Shown here one piece after another: positions 5,763 through 13,044 of a stretch of DNA of 18,361 nt (positions are counted from its first letter, which is position 1; every line of letters begins with the position of its first letter). The DNA comes from RGIG8748 sp045578205 (GTDB lineage Bacteria; Bacillota; Clostridia; UMGS1810): assembly GCA_045578205.1 (NCBI GenBank), contig JAZNJU010000191.1, positions 1 to 18,361 on the forward strand, read 5' to 3'. The notes below the pieces were generated by a model, which saw nothing but the letters and a program-made list of their open reading frames with translations, searched no databases and was not told the DNA's origin. A program made the translations under genes and the position numbers.

Positions 5763-7580
5763 TTACATTACTGTAAATATGTCATTAAGGTGCCATAGCC
5801 TTTCTCTCAATTCGCTTTCGGTGTTCTCTCTTCTCCAGCATTTAGAGAAATGTTCAAACCACAGTTGAACATCGTTGTAGAGTTTTGCTTTATCCTGATA
5901 GCCCTCAACACCTGCTACCTTAAGGAAGAACTTACACGAAAGTGCAACACCCTCTGCAGATTTAATAAGGTCATCATATATATCTGCCTTTTCAGGTACC
6001 TGCATTTGTATTTCGCTTAGGCTGTCTATAATCTCACCGCATCGTGCTATCGTTTTTACAGCACCGTCAAAATCGGTGAATGGCTTATCGTAGTCGACTA
6101 TGAGTATCTTGTCACCCTTATCATACTTAACCTGAGAATACCACAATTTAAGGCAATTCATAGGAGCAGTATCAACACCCGCACTGAGCTCGTACATAAA
6201 GCCGACAACACTTAAAGACTTGTCTCCATAGAAGTTTATGTTAATCTTGTTTTCAAGTTCCTTATCCACAGGTGTATGTACATTCCATGATTTTGCTGCA
6301 CCAAGAACTATGCCGTACATATTGTCATTCATAGTACAGTAGTCTCCGGGGCACCAAACAGTATTTAAGACACCCAAAGCACCGTTTTCATAGCCGCACT
6401 CAACCATCTTTTTGATATTGGCGGTGGTTCTGTCCACCTGGTCAACCATCTTACCGTAGGTTGTTGCAGCAGTACATACCATCTGATTGAGACCTTTTTC
6501 TTTCAGAGATACTATGCCTGCCAGATTGGGATTAGTCTCATAGGACCAGTTGAGCATCATAACATCCTTTGGTATTTGCGGCAGAAGTTCCTCATGCTGC
6601 AGGACAATATCTGCCCACATCATAACCTCTTTGCCTCTGGACTTGACATAGTTTATAATCTTGCTTGCAAACTCCCAATAAAGCTCACCCGCATCTCTGT
6701 CCTTATTCTTTCCCTTAGCCACATCAAAGGTTTCATCACAGCAGATGTTGAACTTATTGGAACGGAAAAGAGGAATATACTGGTCTATAACACTCTTTAT
6801 AAGCTCAAAGCTTTCGGGATTCACCGCGTCTATAGTGTTGTGTGAACCGCTTCTTGTCTTGGTAAATTTGTGATAACTCGGCTCAATATCCATCTCGTTT
6901 AAGTGAACATACTGGGGACTGTTGAGGATTTCTCTCAAGTGACCAAAGGTTGCGATGGACGGTACAAACTCAATGAAGTTGTCATAGCAATAATCATCAA
7001 GCTCCATAACCTGGTCTGCAGTAAGATAACCAAGATTGGAAATTACGCCTCTGTACTCTGCAAAGTCAAATGCATGCTCAATATAAATTTCAAAGTGATT
7101 TACCTTGTAGTACGCAAGATCGTCTATAAGATGCTTCAGGCTTTCCATCTTAGGCACGCATCCGCGTGTTATGTCGTAGTAAAGACCTCTTGTAGCAAAG
7201 TCGGGCCTATCTGTTATATCCATACAGGGAATCCTTGCTCCGAATTCATTTACAAGCTGTCTTAATGTCTGTATACCATAGAAGGCGCCTCTGTCGGAAT
7301 CGCCCTTTATTGATATGCTGTTTTCAGAGACAACAAACTCATATCCTTCGCTATCTCCCTCGCCGACAGTAATTATAACGGGTTTTACTTCAAGAGGTCT
7401 TTCCAGAAACTTAGTTATTGTAACATGAGTTTTTGTGATTTTTTCAATATCTCTGCCAAGAGTTCTTGCCGCCTTTACAAGTCTTGCATCACAATCTACA
7501 GAAAGTGTTACGGAGGCATTTCTCAAAAGAAAGCTTCCTTCATTTTCTTTTATACTTTGCGGTACGGGTAAAATATTCAT
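5763..7580 (-). CDS. Glycoside hydrolase family 20 beta-N-acetylhexosaminidase-like enzyme
   Basis: A 605-residue protein with GH20 layout. The N-terminal alpha/beta domain ends in GYEFVVSENSISIKG then GAFYGIQTLRQLV, the usual lead into the barrel. The TIM barrel opens with RGLYYDITRGCVP, and the catalytic Asp-Glu pair is D282-E283 in FNICCDETFD. The last ~170 residues are a helical extension. GH20 enzymes remove terminal beta-linked GlcNAc or GalNAc by substrate-assisted catalysis, the Asp orienting the acetamido group and the Glu acting as acid/base. No signal peptide is present, so it should act on imported oligosaccharides. The start is ATG 7580 (MNILPVPQ), 8 nt from AAAGGAG; an in-frame GTG at 7589 lies inside that site. 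The gap from the upstream phosphatase gene is 21 nt. Exact specificity is unknown. Confidence 0.88.
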   Translation of the reverse strand: MNILPVPQSIKENEGSFLLRNASVTLSVDCDARLVKAARTLGRDIEKITKTHVTITKFLERPLEVKPVIITVGEGDSEGYEFVVSENSISIKGDSDRGAFYGIQTLRQLVNEFGARIPCMDITDRPDFATRGLYYDITRGCVPKMESLKHLIDDLAYYKVNHFEIYIEHAFDFAEYRGVISNLGYLTADQVMELDDYCYDNFIEFVPSIATFGHLREILNSPQYVHLNEMDIEPSYHKFTKTRSGSHNTIDAVNPESFELIKSVIDQYIPLFRSNKFNICCDETFDVAKGKNKDRDAGELYWEFASKIINYVKSRGKEVMMWADIVLQHEELLPQIPKDVMMLNWSYETNPNLAGIVSLKEKGLNQMVCTAATTYGKMVDQVDRTTANIKKMVECGYENGALGVLNTVWCPGDYCTMNDNMYGIVLGAAKSWNVHTPVDKELENKININFYGDKSLSVVGFMYELSAGVDTAPMNCLKLWYSQVKYDKGDKILIVDYDKPFTDFDGAVKTIARCGEIIDSLSEIQMQVPEKADIYDDLIKSAEGVALSCKFFLKVAGVEGYQDKAKLYNDVQLWFEHFSKCWRRENTESELRERLWHLNDIFTVM

Positions 7581-7588
7581 ATAGAACA

Positions 7589-7595
7589 CTCCTTT
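7589..7595 (-). promoter_or_regulatory. Ribosome binding site fixing the start at 7580
   Basis: AAAGGAG lies 8 nt before ATG 7580. Its last G is also the first base of an in-frame GTG, which would add three residues and is rejected. Confidence 0.7.
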
Positions 7596-7601
7596 AATTT
7601 T

Positions 7602-8306
7602 TTAAAATAAAACTCCATTATGTTTTGTCGGTATGCCCTCGCGATACAAATGCGCATCCGATGATAAAGTCAGCACCTTAGGTATTGCATAACCATTTTT
7701 CTCCTTAAACTCTATTACCGTCAATCCTGTATGACACAAATCAAAATGATTTGCAAAGATTGGATAAGGTATATCAAGGATAACGCTTAAAAATGCAATA
7801 CCAAACCCCTCATGAGCAAATAGGGCAACCCTTTCGTCGTTTGGTTTTGCAACTTTATACTTACCTGTGTTTCTTATGTGCTCATATCCCAATGATTTAA
7901 AAAAATCAAATGATTCGTTATAAATTCTTTCTATACCACTCTTATGCGCCGTCATCTCAGGATGCTCATACCAATTATAACCCAACGAAATTATGGATTC
8001 ATCTGCAAAACGCCGTTTTGTTTCATGGTCTTGATAAAGCCATATTAGTTTACCGTCTCTTTCCACAGTAAACTCATACCACGCGTGGCTCTCGCTGGTA
8101 AAATCTAAAAGCACCATATCCTTTTTTAACAAATCGCATGTTGGTTTGGCAGTTTGAATTGCACGGTTTGATGTAGATGAGTATATTTTATCAACACCGT
8201 AAAGTGCAAGACGCTTTGCTATTGCCTCTGACTGCTTTTCACCAAGTATAGTCAATGAATCAGGGTCATATATTGGGTCTCCGTGTCTTATGTAAAAAAA
8301 TAGCAT
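7602..8306 (-). CDS. Histidine phosphatase (phosphoglycerate mutase-like) family protein
   Basis: A 234-residue cytoplasmic protein. The catalytic RHG motif is at residues 7-9 (YIRHGDP), with H8 the predicted phospho-acceptor. A second core histidine is H165 in LFAHEGFG. SSTSNRAIQTA matches the family region that contributes a conserved arginine. The family includes phosphoglycerate mutases and many small-molecule phosphatases. In an operon of sugar enzymes, a sugar-phosphate or nucleotide-sugar phosphatase is plausible but unproved. The start is ATG 8306, with GGAG 8 nt upstream. It is the first gene after the hairpin region 8329-8395 and may be controlled by it. The central part (about 70-130) is not one I recognise in detail. 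Confidence 0.88.
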   Translation of the reverse strand: MLFFYIRHGDPIYDPDSLTILGEKQSEAIAKRLALYGVDKIYSSTSNRAIQTAKPTCDLLKKDMVLLDFTSESHAWYEFTVERDGKLIWLYQDHETKRRFADESIISLGYNWYEHPEMTAHKSGIERIYNESFDFFKSLGYEHIRNTGKYKVAKPNDERVALFAHEGFGIAFLSVILDIPYPIFANHFDLCHTGLTVIEFKEKNGYAIPKVLTLSSDAHLYREGIPTKHNGVLF

Positions 8307-8328
8307 ATAGTCATCTCCATAATTTTAA

Positions 8329-8395
8329 GGGGTTTAAATGCCAATTACTACAATTTCAGGGGTTACAAACAGTAATTGCAACCCCTGAATTTTTT
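8329..8395 (-). promoter_or_regulatory. Hairpin with possible pseudoknot in the mRNA leader of the phosphatase gene
   Basis: On the minus strand, a 10-bp stem TTCAGGGGTT (8389-8380) / AACCCCTGAA (8364-8355) encloses a 15-nt loop. The loop contains CAATTACT (8378-8371), complementary to AGTAATTG just downstream (8349-8342), so an H-type pseudoknot is possible. A third AACCCC (8334-8329) could compete for the GGGGTT arm. It lies 12 nt past the SLH gene stop and 23 nt before the next start codon. On the minus strand it lacks a T-run, so it is not a standard terminator; on the plus strand six T follow (8390-8395). It may separate surface and cytoplasmic expression by attenuation, mRNA processing or partial termination. 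Confidence 0.5.
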
Positions 8396-8401
8396 ATAGT
8401 A

Positions 8402-11317
8402 TTATTCGTTTATAACAATCATACGTCTCGGAACACCATAACCTGTAACTATGAAAACTCGCGAGCAATCGCTTCCTACATCGAGGAATGCCTTTACATC
8501 TGCTGCGGAGCCTTTGGAAGCAGTTATGTTCCTGCCGCCAACCTTCATTGTAACCATGGTTGAGGTGAAGTCACCAATTCTATGATACTCCTCTACAAAA
8601 TTCAAATTAGCAGGATCGAATTCTTCGTTTACTATATCCTGAGTTGTAATCCTTATGTATCCGTCGTGCTTGGAGTAAACATAACCGTAGATACATCTGT
8701 ATTCACCAAGGTTAACTCTTCTGCCGATATTCTGCGGCGCATCGTCAAATATTGCAATCGGGTTTTCCATGTAGCCCTTGAAAGGCGATTCAAATACAAA
8801 GTCACCTTTGGCACCTGCAATGCTTCCCGAAACGGTAGAATTCTTCCAATACGGATTCTTGGCACTGTAGTCAAAGAGTATTTCTACCTTTTCCAGAGTG
8901 TCCTTTTCGCCGCTCATAGCGCATCTTATTATATCACCGGGTTCTACAGCATGTTCTATGAGGTTGCCGGATTCATCCTTGGATTTAAGCGGGTCGGATG
9001 CTATATCTATAGCAGTACATTCTTCTCCCTTGGAATTTTTCTTGTCAAAAGGAGCGTAGTATTTTACCGCAGTTCCATCTTTAATACCCTCTATTACCTT
9101 TACAAATTCATCATTTTCATTTGTACTCATAGCAACCTTTGTTACAACCAGAGGATATGTATATTGGTCAATTATTGTACTGTTGTCGGGTGCATATGCT
9201 ATAAGGTAATCCGCATGAGGCGAATCGGGATGCATTGAATATGCTGAGAATATAAACTCCAGACCATTGTTCAGGGAAGAATAACTAACCACTTTATATT
9301 CATCGTCGTCTGCTTCGTCTCTGGGTACAATAAGTATCTTGGAATTGGCATTAAGGTGTACTTTGGCACCGATAAAGTTTCCTATTGTCATGTGCTCGTA
9401 CATCTTGTAGTAATATAAAGAATTCGGATCATCATTTGTTTCGAATATCTTGTATATACCTGTTGCTTTTACAGAAGGGTCAAGAGGTAACTCTATTCTT
9501 GTGATTTCGTCATCTGCATTTACAAGAAAACCGATAAGACCTTTGGGGTAATCCCCCTCTAAGTATGCTCTCACTTCTGTTGCAGACTTCTTATCCCTGC
9601 TGCCGTACTCGTCTATAAGCACAACATTTCCGGCAAGCTTCTTTATTGCTATTTGATTGTCACCAAAGTTAAACAGCTTTACAGACGGATTTTCAAATCC
9701 GGATACTGCTGTACCGACTTTAATAAGATGTGCTTTGCTGCACTGCCACTCGGCACTGCTTTCAAACCACGCAAGCTTACCGAATGCGTCGAAGAAGAAG
9801 TTACCCGAAGAACCAACCTCTACCTTGGGAGCCTGTGCTGCCTTTGCAAATGAAGGTGAAAGCGTGTATTCGGTGCCCTCTATTTCTATTTTGTCACCAT
9901 CTGTTATTGCAAGGACTTCACCTGTTACAGAAGCATCGCTCAATATGATGTCTGCACCCTTACTGCTCTTTGCTACGCTTAATACACTGCCAATCTTGAT
10001 ATCTCCAAATGTGAGAGCCTTTCCGTCCTTGTCTCTTACAGAGCATCTGAAATCATCGCTAAGTTCAAGACGCACATCGTCGGTAACGGAGCTGCTGTCA
10101 GATGCCTTGTTGTATATTACCATATTCTCCGAATCTATGCTGCTCACCACAAAGGATATGTATTCATTTATAACTATAACCTTGCCTTCGCTGTTTTCTA
10201 TGACTGTTACAGTTCCGCTCTCAGGTCTTAGTATGTCCCAGTCATATGACTTCTGTGCAATACCGTTATATATAATGCTTGTATTTCTGTCTACAGTGAC
10301 TTTCTTAACTCTGCTGTTTGAGTCTTCATAACTGAAGTAACCATTGCCGGAGCCTATTATATCGTCTGCATCTATGGTGATAACATCGCCTTCGTCTGAC
10401 GGTGTAAGATGGATTACTGTCTTTTTGGTGCTGCGTTTCGGCATTTTGTAGTATGCTGTTACCTCTCTGCCGATATAGTTTCTTAAGTGTCTTGCATTTT
10501 CATCAAAAGTGAGTTCTACGCCATCTATTAAGGTATATCCCGGGGCGGTGTTATTAACCGTTTTGAGGCTTGTAATGTCATTTTCGGTCATAACGCCTTC
10601 TACTTTGTATATACCCATTATTTCTGACAAGACTGTCTCGCCCTCTACCGATTTGTACTCTTCGTTTGTACCATAGGCAACTACCTTAAGTACATCAACA
10701 TTTATAGTGTTGTATATGAGCCTTGCCATGTCATCAAAAGTAATAAAATCAGTTTGTGCCAGAGAAAGTCCGCTTGTAATCTTGAGTTTTCTTGCAACTT
10801 CCATATATCCCGTAGGATATCCGCCCGAATGCTTGGCGGTAACATCATAGCCTGCGAGTCTTACAAGTGTCTTAACGCAGTCCTGATATGTTATGGGTTC
10901 ATCCGGTGCAAAAGTCTTATCACTGGTGCCCGACATAAGTCCCCAGTCTGTTACAAGGTTTATTGCAGTTGAATTGGGGTTTTCTGCCAATACATCGATG
11001 TATTTAGCGGAGTCCTCATATATTATAGGCTGTTCTTCTTTCGCTTCGCCAAGATATTTGTCATCCCACGAAACTCCGCTTTCAGCTACATCGGAATCCC
11101 CCAGAATAGACGCAAGGATTGCTGCAAACTCACCGCGTGTCACAACAGCATCTGTGCCAAGGTACTCTTCAAATTCAGACATGATACCAAGTGCAATAAC
11201 AGTGTCTGTGTAATAGGTGTCTTCTTCTGTTGCAGCTTCTTCACCGGCATATGCGTTTGTAATCATCATACCCGACAGGAGTGTTATCGCGAGTAATAGA
11301 GCTATCAATTTTTTCAT
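8402..11317 (-). CDS. Secreted protein with N-terminal S-layer homology domains
   Basis: A 971-residue exported protein. It opens with a signal peptide (MKKLIALLLAITLLSGMM, cleavage probably after AYA). Three degenerate SLH-type repeats follow at about 38-74, 105-166 and 167-207 (LGIMSEFEEYLGTD..VTRGEFAAIL; WGLMSGTSDKTFAPDEPIT; LKITSGLSLAQTDFITFDD). The remaining ~760 residues are beta-rich and acidic, without a motif I recognise. SLH repeats bind secondary cell-wall polymers, so this should be a cell-surface or S-layer-associated protein. Its ATG overlaps the upstream SLH gene stop (ATGA), and AGGAGG lies 9 nt upstream inside that gene, so translation is coupled. A structural or glycan-binding role is more likely than catalysis, but this is inferred. 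Confidence 0.85.
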   Translation of the reverse strand: MKKLIALLLAITLLSGMMITNAYAGEEAATEEDTYYTDTVIALGIMSEFEEYLGTDAVVTRGEFAAILASILGDSDVAESGVSWDDKYLGEAKEEQPIIYEDSAKYIDVLAENPNSTAINLVTDWGLMSGTSDKTFAPDEPITYQDCVKTLVRLAGYDVTAKHSGGYPTGYMEVARKLKITSGLSLAQTDFITFDDMARLIYNTINVDVLKVVAYGTNEEYKSVEGETVLSEIMGIYKVEGVMTENDITSLKTVNNTAPGYTLIDGVELTFDENARHLRNYIGREVTAYYKMPKRSTKKTVIHLTPSDEGDVITIDADDIIGSGNGYFSYEDSNSRVKKVTVDRNTSIIYNGIAQKSYDWDILRPESGTVTVIENSEGKVIVINEYISFVVSSIDSENMVIYNKASDSSSVTDDVRLELSDDFRCSVRDKDGKALTFGDIKIGSVLSVAKSSKGADIILSDASVTGEVLAITDGDKIEIEGTEYTLSPSFAKAAQAPKVEVGSSGNFFFDAFGKLAWFESSAEWQCSKAHLIKVGTAVSGFENPSVKLFNFGDNQIAIKKLAGNVVLIDEYGSRDKKSATEVRAYLEGDYPKGLIGFLVNADDEITRIELPLDPSVKATGIYKIFETNDDPNSLYYYKMYEHMTIGNFIGAKVHLNANSKILIVPRDEADDDEYKVVSYSSLNNGLEFIFSAYSMHPDSPHADYLIAYAPDNSTIIDQYTYPLVVTKVAMSTNENDEFVKVIEGIKDGTAVKYYAPFDKKNSKGEECTAIDIASDPLKSKDESGNLIEHAVEPGDIIRCAMSGEKDTLEKVEILFDYSAKNPYWKNSTVSGSIAGAKGDFVFESPFKGYMENPIAIFDDAPQNIGRRVNLGEYRCIYGYVYSKHDGYIRITTQDIVNEEFDPANLNFVEEYHRIGDFTSTMVTMKVGGRNITASKGSAADVKAFLDVGSDCSRVFIVTGYGVPRRMIVINE

Positions 11318-13044
11318 TTGCTTTTTCCTCCTATCATCATTCTGTAAACCATAACTGCTGCTTCTGCTCTTGTGCAGGATTTAGCAGGTTTGAACGAACC
11401 GTCTTCAAAGCCTGTTATTATGCCTTTTGATAAAAGATGTTTTACACCTTCCAGTGCATATGCAGATATTTCGCCTTCATCCGTAACAGATGTTGGCATG
11501 GCAGTTTCATCATATTTTTCGCCAAGAAGCCTGTAGAGCATAAGTGCTACATCCTGCCTTGTTATGTATTCACCGACACCGAATGTGCCGTCGGGTTTTC
11601 CGGATACTATGCCGTTTGATTTTGCAATATCCAGATAACTTCTGTACCAGGCATCAGTATCTGCATCGGTAAATGTTTCAACTTCCAAATTGAGTTTCAG
11701 GTTCTTTGCAAGAACCAGCATCTTTACAAACTGTTCTCTTGTTACATAGTCATTGGGGCTGAATGTCCTGTCAGCAACTCCGTTTACAATACCATTGTTA
11801 TTCAGATATATTATGGCATTTACAGCCCATACTGAAGTCTCAATATCATCGAAGGGAATGGGTGGTTCTTCATTTTCAATTTCGTCTTCCTTACTGTTTG
11901 AACCGCCGGACACAGAAATCGATGTTGAACTGCCTCTGTTTGAGTAATCTTCTTCATCATCGTCTTCATCTTCGGAGGGCACAAGTGTGTCTATAACACC
12001 CTGAAGAGTCTTTTTATCTTTTGCCTTGGCATCTGCAATGAGGCTGTCTGCATCGGAAATATCGTCATCGTCTGTAAGAGCAAGGTATTTTGTTATGTCA
12101 AGGCCTATGACACCTGAACAATCCTTAAGGATAGCGCCTACATGTCCGGTGCCGCCCTGCTTATTTTTGTTAATACCGTTTAATACACAAAGGAAAGCAA
12201 AGTTGTCTCTTATATCCTCTGCAGAGGTATAGTCGTTCTTGGCAAATATGCCGTCTACAACTGCAGTTACACCCTCGGCTGTAATTGCATCTGTGTATAA
12301 AGCATAGGGTTTGGCATAATCGCCGCCATCCAGCATAAGTAAGTCGTTGTATTTAAAGGTGTTACCCTCTCCCATAACAAGACTCTTAATATCCTTGTTG
12401 AAGCATTCAACCACAGACATATCCTGTATCACTTTTCTTATCTCGGATAAAGTAAGGTCCGCTTCGCTTGCATTAATAGCATTATATGCAAGACTTGCAA
12501 GTCCTATGGTATCCTCGCCAAGTACAGTATAGGTTTCAAAGTCAAGCTCCAGTATATCCTCGTTTGCACTCATAATCTCCTGAAGCTTTTGGGCAGAAAC
12601 CAGAACTTCGGGATTATTGATATCTTCCACAATCTTGTTTATGAGTGTTGACGGGATGTGGGGGAAGCTATCCTCCGCTGTTCCGTCTGCAGATGACACA
12701 TACACCTTGCATTCACCCTTTGTAAGTCCCATGGAAGCCTCATTTAATTTGAAGGTGAATGTAAAGTCACCATTGGAGTTTGCGGTAGTCTGTGCCTGCT
12801 TTTGCACCGCAGAACTTGAAACACCGACTGCGGAATAGGTAATATCTCCCTTGTCCTTACCGGGGTTAAACACAAGGAGTGATACCCTCTTGGAACTTCC
12901 CGTGTTGCCTGTTACGGTAACAACGCCTGTTTCCATATCCTTGTCTACCTCAATGGTTATAGCCGACGTCGGCGCAGCATAAGCACTCATAGTAAGGATA
13001 AGAAGAATAAGGAGTATACTTATTACGGATTTGATTTTATTCAT
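11314..13044 (-). CDS. Secreted protein with three C-terminal S-layer homology domains
   Basis: A 576-residue exported protein. In order: a signal peptide (MNKIKSVISILLILLILTMS, cleavage near AYA), an immunoglobulin-like beta domain (about 30-130), a helical region (about 135-350), a very acidic and serine-rich linker (about 355-395, DEDDDEED then SSTSISVSGGS), and three good SLH repeats (396-447, 456-508, 518-572). Each repeat has the GIVxGxxDxTF/FxP and TRxE/D pattern. It should be anchored to the cell wall with its N-terminus outward. The start codon lies 8 nt inside the preceding beta-helix gene (ATGAATAA), with only a weak, distant GGATGG upstream, so it probably depends on translational coupling. 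No catalytic motif is visible; a surface scaffold or binding protein is likely. Confidence 0.9.
   Translation of the reverse strand: MNKIKSVISILLILLILTMSAYAAPTSAITIEVDKDMETGVVTVTGNTGSSKRVSLLVFNPGKDKGDITYSAVGVSSSAVQKQAQTTANSNGDFTFTFKLNEASMGLTKGECKVYVSSADGTAEDSFPHIPSTLINKIVEDINNPEVLVSAQKLQEIMSANEDILELDFETYTVLGEDTIGLASLAYNAINASEADLTLSEIRKVIQDMSVVECFNKDIKSLVMGEGNTFKYNDLLMLDGGDYAKPYALYTDAITAEGVTAVVDGIFAKNDYTSAEDIRDNFAFLCVLNGINKNKQGGTGHVGAILKDCSGVIGLDITKYLALTDDDDISDADSLIADAKAKDKKTLQGVIDTLVPSEDEDDDEEDYSNRGSSTSISVSGGSNSKEDEIENEEPPIPFDDIETSVWAVNAIIYLNNNGIVNGVADRTFSPNDYVTREQFVKMLVLAKNLKLNLEVETFTDADTDAWYRSYLDIAKSNGIVSGKPDGTFGVGEYITRQDVALMLYRLLGEKYDETAMPTSVTDEGEISAYALEGVKHLLSKGIITGFEDGSFKPAKSCTRAEAAVMVYRMMIGGKSK
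11327..11332 (-). promoter_or_regulatory. Ribosome binding site inside the upstream SLH gene
   Basis: AGGAGG is 9 nt before ATG 11317 and is also read as part of the last codons (MIGGKSK) of the preceding SLH gene. With the ATGA overlap it indicates coupled translation of the two SLH proteins. Confidence 0.75.

Noticed and set aside
8582..9238. 218-residue plus-strand frame opposite the same SLH gene
   Set aside because: It is a shadow of the real gene with no ribosome binding site or recognisable domain.
9657..10331. 224-residue plus-strand frame opposite the long SLH gene
   Set aside because: The strand opposite has a signal peptide, SLH repeats and a coupled start; this frame is a mirror of that coding sequence, with a serine/leucine-rich composition typical of an antisense shadow.
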